The notes under the pieces were generated by a model. That model saw only the letters and a list, made by a program, of their open reading frames with translations, made no database searches and was not told the DNA's origin. From Helicobacteraceae bacterium (GTDB lineage Bacteria; Campylobacterota; Campylobacteria; Campylobacterales; Sulfurimonadaceae), in contig JAUWLG010000039.1 of assembly GCA_030613795.1 (NCBI GenBank), forward strand, positions 1 to 9,161: DNA of 9,161 nucleotides, read 5' to 3'. Both the position numbers and the translations under genes were made by a program. Shown here piece after piece: positions 5,483-9,161 of this stretch (its first letter is position 1; each line of letters begins with the position of its first letter).

Positions 5483-6340
5483 ATGGCAAAACAGAAACGA
5501 GACAATATCGACCGCCTCTTTGTGGCGTATAAACCATCAAACATCGGCTCAAACCAGTACCTCTCCAGACTAAAATGGAAGTACAATGCAGCCAAGGCGG
5601 GCTTTTCAGGCACTTTGGATCCTTTTGCCAAAGGTGTTTTGATCGTTGCCTTTGGCAAATACACCTCTCTCTTTCGCTTTTTAAACAAAACACCCAAACG
5701 CTATCGTGCTACCTTATGGTTGGGAGCACACTCGGACAGTCTGGATATTGAGATGGTCAAACAGATCGACAAACTCGATGCTTTAAATGAAGAGAAGGTC
5801 AAAGAGGCTATCTGCTCTTTAGAAGGTGAACTGGAGTACCATCCGCCTATCTTCAGTGCCAAAAAGATCGATGGCAGACGGGCCTATGATCTTGCACGCG
5901 AGGGCAAAGAGGTCAAGCTCAACACCATACACTCCACGATCTATGAGATGAAGTTTTTGCACTACTGCCACCCCTTTGTCACCTTTGAAGCCACTGTCTC
6001 CGAAGGCACCTATATCCGTTCTCTTGGACGACTCATAGCTGAGAAGCTAGATCTTAAAGGCGGAATACTCTCTGCCTTGGAACGATTGAATGAGGGACAG
6101 TTTCATTTTGATGGGGAAAAAGCACTCGACATCAAAAAAAGCCTCAATATGCCACAAAATGTCTATACCAAAGAGAGAAGTACTATACTCTTGGGACAGA
6201 AGCTTCTCAAGGGTGATTTTGAAGTGACTGAAAACGGGACATACTGGGTCGACAATTGTGAGAGTATCTCTATCTTTGAGTTTGACGATGAGGGTGTCCA
6301 CTACCTTTTAAACAGAGTGAGTCTACATGAAGAGTTATAA
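5483..6340 (+). CDS. truB: tRNA pseudouridine(55) synthase
   Basis: The enzyme isomerises U55 in the T-loop of nearly all tRNAs. The 285-residue protein has the family signature GFSGTLDPFAKGVL (residues 40-53) with the catalytic aspartate at D46, preceded by the YKPSNIGS form of the KPxGxxS motif. RYRATLWLG is the following strand and SEGTYIRSLGRLIAEKL the conserved C-terminal RNA-binding core motif. The TD-rich motif usual in E. coli TruB is altered to SDSLDIE, a divergence I associate with this phylum's short TruB. The start at 5483 has only a weak ribosome site, suggesting translational coupling to the helicase frame. That frame ended 29 bases upstream before the premature stop and now ends 200 bases upstream. 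Its 3' end overlaps ispE by 14 bases. Confidence 0.95.
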   Translation: MAKQKRDNIDRLFVAYKPSNIGSNQYLSRLKWKYNAAKAGFSGTLDPFAKGVLIVAFGKYTSLFRFLNKTPKRYRATLWLGAHSDSLDIEMVKQIDKLDALNEEKVKEAICSLEGELEYHPPIFSAKKIDGRRAYDLAREGKEVKLNTIHSTIYEMKFLHYCHPFVTFEATVSEGTYIRSLGRLIAEKLDLKGGILSALERLNEGQFHFDGEKALDIKKSLNMPQNVYTKERSTILLGQKLLKGDFEVTENGTYWVDNCESISIFEFDDEGVHYLLNRVSLHEEL

Positions 6341-7097
6341 AGCCTACGCCAAAGTCAACATCTTTTTAAAAGTCACCGGCAGACGCGGTGATTACCATGA
6401 GATACTTTCACGTTTTGTTTTGGTGAATGACCTATATGACACCCTCACCTTTGTTGCAAAAGAGAGTGATGACTTTGTTATCGAAGGTGCCTTCAACTGT
6501 GAGACAAAACAGAACACTATCTATAAAGCCTACCTTGCTCTTTTTGAAGCAACTAAATCTGATAGCTTGGAACGTCTGATGCAGAGTCACGCCATCAAAG
6601 TTGAGAAGAAGATCCCATCGTTTGCCGGTCTTGGCGGTGGAAGCTCAGATGCAGCCACCTACCTCTTAATGTGTAACGAGGTACTGCATCTGGGTCTTAG
6701 TCGTACTGAGTTGGCTTCTATCGGCTCCAAAGTGGGTGCAGATGTACCGTTCTTTGTCTATGGCTATCGAAGTGCTAATGTATCGGGTATTGGCGAGATC
6801 GTACAAGAGTTTGATGAACCTGCACTCCGTATAAAAACAGTGACGCCGAATATCGATATCTCAACCCCAAAAGTCTATCAGGGTTTTCGTGAACACTTTT
6901 ACAAAGAGCTAAGTAAAGATGAGTATAAAAGACTCTCAAATATCTCTTCAATCGATGCCCTCAAAGAGATGACACCGACAGAAGCAAATGATCTTTTCGA
7001 ACCAGCTCTTTTACTCTATCCAAAACTTGAAAAGCAGCATAAAGAGGGATGGTTCTTTTCAGGAAGTGGCAGTAGTTTTTTTACCGTATTAGCCTAG
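6327..7097 (+). CDS. ispE: 4-diphosphocytidyl-2-C-methyl-D-erythritol kinase
   Basis: This GHMP-family kinase phosphorylates the 2-hydroxyl of CDP-methylerythritol, the fourth enzyme of the MEP isoprenoid pathway. The 256-residue protein has catalytic K9 in AKVN, the substrate-loop YHEI at 23-26, the ATP-binding GHMP signature PSFAGLGGGSSDAAT at 97-111, the catalytic aspartate D139 in GADVPFF, and the closing FSGSGSSFF motif near the C-terminus. The length is slightly shorter than E. coli IspE (283), as in other epsilonproteobacteria. It begins inside the last codons of truB (14-base overlap, different frame), which implies translational coupling. Its TAG stop lies within the last codons of the convergent gene. 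In H. pylori, as recalled, ispE is flanked by csrA and smpB; neither is next to it here. Confidence 0.95.
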   Translation: MKSYKAYAKVNIFLKVTGRRGDYHEILSRFVLVNDLYDTLTFVAKESDDFVIEGAFNCETKQNTIYKAYLALFEATKSDSLERLMQSHAIKVEKKIPSFAGLGGGSSDAATYLLMCNEVLHLGLSRTELASIGSKVGADVPFFVYGYRSANVSGIGEIVQEFDEPALRIKTVTPNIDISTPKVYQGFREHFYKELSKDEYKRLSNISSIDALKEMTPTEANDLFEPALLLYPKLEKQHKEGWFFSGSGSSFFTVLA

Positions 7098-7613
7098 ATT
7101 AAAGATGATCTTCACGCCATCTTTCACAATGACAACATTTTGTATAGACTCAACAGCTGCACCGACCATCCCCTTCTCTTTTTCTAATGAATAGATAGGA
7201 CGTGACTTAAAATATTCATTAAGCAGTTGGTCCATGGTGCCATATAACATTGACTTCATATCGGTACCGATAAACTTACTTTTAATATCGACAACCTTGA
7301 TCTTTCTCAGATATAGATTACCACCCTTGGTATAGGCGATACGTGATGAGACACTGACAACAGCACTAACTGCATTACCTTTCTCATCTTGTATATTAGG
7401 GATCTGCAGTTGACCTGTAAAGTTAAATCGCTGCTTTTTGCCATCAAGATACAACTTTGGGTTAGAGACATGAAACGTTAACAGCATTGTCTTATGAACG
7501 ATAGGGAACTCTTTTTTCATTCGCTCTTGTAAAACCGGTTCAGGAATAACGTAGTCAAACTTGAGTGCGAACAGTGAGGTAAAAGTCAACAAAAATAAGA
7601 TTACTAAACGCAT
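7089..7613 (-). CDS. Secreted DUF1439-like protein (YceB-type)
   Basis: This 174-residue protein begins with a Sec signal peptide (residues 1-16, ending SLFA before LKFDY). The mature part is rich in beta strands, with a strand-helix layout and a late amphipathic helix around YSLEKEKGMVGAAVESIQ. The overall pattern and length match DUF1439/YceB proteins, whose fold is related to lipid-binding TULIP domains. E. coli YceB is a lipoprotein, but no lipobox cysteine is present here, so this one should be soluble in the periplasm. Function is unknown; lipid binding is only a family-level guess. AAGGA lies about eight bases upstream of the ATG. It overlaps the end of convergent ispE by nine bases. 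Confidence 0.6.
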   Translation of the reverse strand: MRLVILFLLTFTSLFALKFDYVIPEPVLQERMKKEFPIVHKTMLLTFHVSNPKLYLDGKKQRFNFTGQLQIPNIQDEKGNAVSAVVSVSSRIAYTKGGNLYLRKIKVVDIKSKFIGTDMKSMLYGTMDQLLNEYFKSRPIYSLEKEKGMVGAAVESIQNVVIVKDGVKIIFNLG

Positions 7614-7640
7614 ATGATGATTCCTTATTCTTTAAACACA

Positions 7641-7646
7641 ACTATA
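7641..7646 (-). promoter_or_regulatory. Candidate -10 box of the DUF1439-like gene
   Basis: On the minus strand this reads TATAGT, about 28 bases upstream of the ATG at 7613, with AAGGA between. The nuo terminator hairpin lies just upstream at 7693-7714, which supports independent transcription of this gene. Confidence 0.45.
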
Positions 7647-7692
7647 CAGAAAAAGAGAGAATAAAAAGTAGCTATAAACGATAGAGGAAAGA

Positions 7693-7714
7693 CTATGAGA
7701 GAGAGCTCTCATAG
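7693..7714 (-). terminator. Hairpin terminator after nuoN
   Basis: CTATGAGAG, a four-base loop, and CTCTCATAG form a perfect 9-bp stem, 18 bases beyond the nuoN stop. On the minus strand it is followed by the pyrimidine-rich TCTTTCCTCT rather than a clean T run, so termination may be partial. It probably marks the end of the nuo operon. Confidence 0.6.
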
Positions 7715-7732
7715 AAAATAGATACTAAAAGC

Positions 7733-9161
7733 TTAGTATCCTGAGTTGTAAACAAACCCACCGATAAATTCGATAAGCGGGCTTACAATAACAAACGAGA
7801 AGATAGTGACAATAGCTGCCATACCAACAATCGTTTTAAGTGGAGTCGATGCATTTACAAGATAATCTTGACCACTTTGCAATGGCTCATGCATAAACAT
7901 ATAAACGATCAGTTTCAAGTAGTAATAACCTGCAATTGCCGAGTTTAGTGCCATGATCAGTGCTAGAACCGTAAAGCCGCCACTAACTGCTGCGCCAATA
8001 AGGTAGATCTTACCCCAGAACAGTGCGAATGGTGGCAGACCTGCCAGTGAAAGCATAAATAGTGCCATCAATGTCGCCTGTATAGGAGATGTTTGGAACA
8101 TACCAGAGAACTTCTCAAACGGATGATCTGAACTTTGACCCGGAAGAAGCTGTTTTTGACGACTTACCCATAACATCGTGAAGGCACCAAGGTTAGCAAA
8201 GCTAAACAGTGCCCAGTACAAAAACAGTGCTGTATTAGCCTGTGTTGTACCGATGAGTACAGCAGCCATGACAAAACCGGCGTGTGATACTGACGAGTAT
8301 GCAAGCATACGTTTAACATCATTCTGCACCATTGCCCAGATATTTGCTGCTGTCATTGTAATAACGACCATTGCATAAAGAATGACCTCTAACCAGACAA
8401 CACCAGAATGGATAAGGAACTCAAAAAGACGCATAGCTACAACAAAGCCGGCGATCTTAGGTACGATTGACATGTACCCTGCCAGTGCTGCAGAAGAACC
8501 TTCATAAACATCCGGCGTCCATGTATGAAATGGTACCAGTGAAAGTTTGAATGCAAACGATGCAAACAAGAAGACTGTACCAACAAGAACATAACCGATA
8601 TTTGCATAGTTGTCTGCTGCAAGTACTGCTGCGATCTGGTGGATCTCAACTGAACCTGTAAGTGCGTAAAATACCATTGAACCAAATGCAAACAGACCGG
8701 CTGCCAACGCACCCATAGTAAAGTATTTAACCGCTGCTTCGAACGACTTGTTACGGTTATGAAGCGCGATCATTGGATAAAGTGCCAATGAAGCCGTCTC
8801 AAGACCGACAAAGATCAAGATAAGGTTGTCTGTTGCAACCATAAACTGGAAGCCTGCGATCATAAACAAGAACAGTGCAAAGAACTCAGGGTAAGAGAAC
8901 TCATGGAAACGCTTAGATGTCAGTGCCAATGGAATGAACATCATAGATGCGATGACAATGATGAATTGTGCCAAAATAGCAAGACCATCGATCAGCAGGA
9001 CATCAAAGAAACCAAGTTGTGTCCCGTTTGCAGCGAACACACCGGCTGCATCTATAACAGCACCAAGGTCAAGGAGGAAAAATAGTAGTGAGATCATTAC
9101 GTAAAGTGATTTATTCAAACCACCTTTTATTAGATCGATCACGATAATAGACAAGGCACCA
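7733..9161 (-). CDS. nuoN: NADH-quinone oxidoreductase (complex I) subunit N, 5' end outside the window
   Basis: NuoN is an antiporter-like proton-pumping subunit of the complex I membrane arm. The visible part is about 475 residues and almost entirely hydrophobic helices. It keeps the key charged residues, counted from the TTG at 9152-9154: E119 in [10 protein letters not shown]143 in AAVKYF, K203 and H210 in [20 protein letters not shown], and K281 in [17 protein letters not shown], followed by [13 protein letters not shown] in the late helices. The frame stays open to the window edge and that TTG has no supporting context, so the true start and first transmembrane helix lie beyond 9161. 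Being followed by a terminator fits nuoN's usual place as the last gene of the nuo operon. There is no sign of disruption. Confidence 0.96.
   Translation of the reverse strand, partial: GALSIIVIDLIKGGLNKSLYVMISLLFFLLDLGAVIDAAGVFAANGTQLGFFDVLLIDGLAILAQFIIVIASMMFIPLALTSKRFHEFSYPEFFALFLFMIAGFQFMVATDNLILIFVGLETASLALYPMIALHNRNKSFEAAVKYFTMGALAAGLFAFGSMVFYALTGSVEIHQIAAVLAADNYANIGYVLVGTVFLFASFAFKLSLVPFHTWTPDVYEGSSAALAGYMSIVPKIAGFVVAMRLFEFLIHSGVVWLEVILYAMVVITMTAANIWAMVQNDVKRMLAYSSVSHAGFVMAAVLIGTTQANTALFLYWALFSFANLGAFTMLWVSRQKQLLPGQSSDHPFEKFSGMFQTSPIQATLMALFMLSLAGLPPFALFWGKIYLIGAAVSGGFTVLALIMALNSAIAGYYYLKLIVYMFMHEPLQSGQDYLVNASTPLKTIVGMAAIVTIFSFVIVSPLIEFIGGFVYNSGY

Noticed and set aside
8178..8378. Antisense and alternate-frame open frames inside nuoN, including 8437-8712 and 8903-9085
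   Set aside because: They are by-products of nuoN codon composition; nuoN itself is intact and conserved across these positions.
1..9161. CRISPR arrays, IS elements, prophage or defence genes
   Set aside because: There are no regularly spaced repeats, transposase or integrase motifs, or defence-family domains in any convincing frame.

Overview
The window looks like ordinary chromosomal DNA from a member of the Campylobacterota (epsilonproteobacteria), most likely a Sulfurimonas- or Sulfurovum-like sulfur oxidiser. This rests on the low GC, the AT-rich intergenic promoters, the short divergent TruB and IspE proteins, the UvrD-like helicase directly upstream of truB, and a nuo-type complex I gene. 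The genus is inference. I recognise no phage, IS, CRISPR, rRNA or tRNA.

Layout. Positions 1-286 are AT-rich noncoding sequence. A small secreted monohaem c-type cytochrome (minus, 287-697) is divergent from a YgaP-like two-helix membrane protein (plus, 888-1112); the gap between them holds a perfect 15-bp palindrome and a -10-like box. proC (minus, 1134-1898) is followed by a 350-bp noncoding region with a strong bidirectional hairpin terminator and a 104-nt imperfect inverted repeat. A LysR-family regulator (minus, start best placed at 3156) is divergent from a plus-strand cluster: UvrD/PcrA-like helicase, truB and ispE. ispE runs tail-to-tail into a secreted DUF1439-like protein, with a 9-bp overlap. 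The window ends inside nuoN (minus), whose stop is followed by a hairpin that probably ends the nuo transcript.

How the genes work together. The helicase (repair/replication), TruB (tRNA psi55) and IspE (MEP isoprenoid pathway) are housekeeping genes that appear to be co-transcribed from one promoter near 3366. ProC makes proline and NuoN is a proton-pumping subunit of complex I. These are not one pathway.

The most notable observation is at the helicase 3' end. After its TAA stop, the same frame encodes an almost intact PcrA/UvrD C-terminal Tudor-like domain, interrupted by a second stop (TGA) at a conserved glycine position. Two nonsense changes therefore seem to have removed this domain recently, or the domain is made only by readthrough. 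The structured noncoding region at 1899-2247 is the next best target. I see no evidence for a wholly new multi-gene system here.
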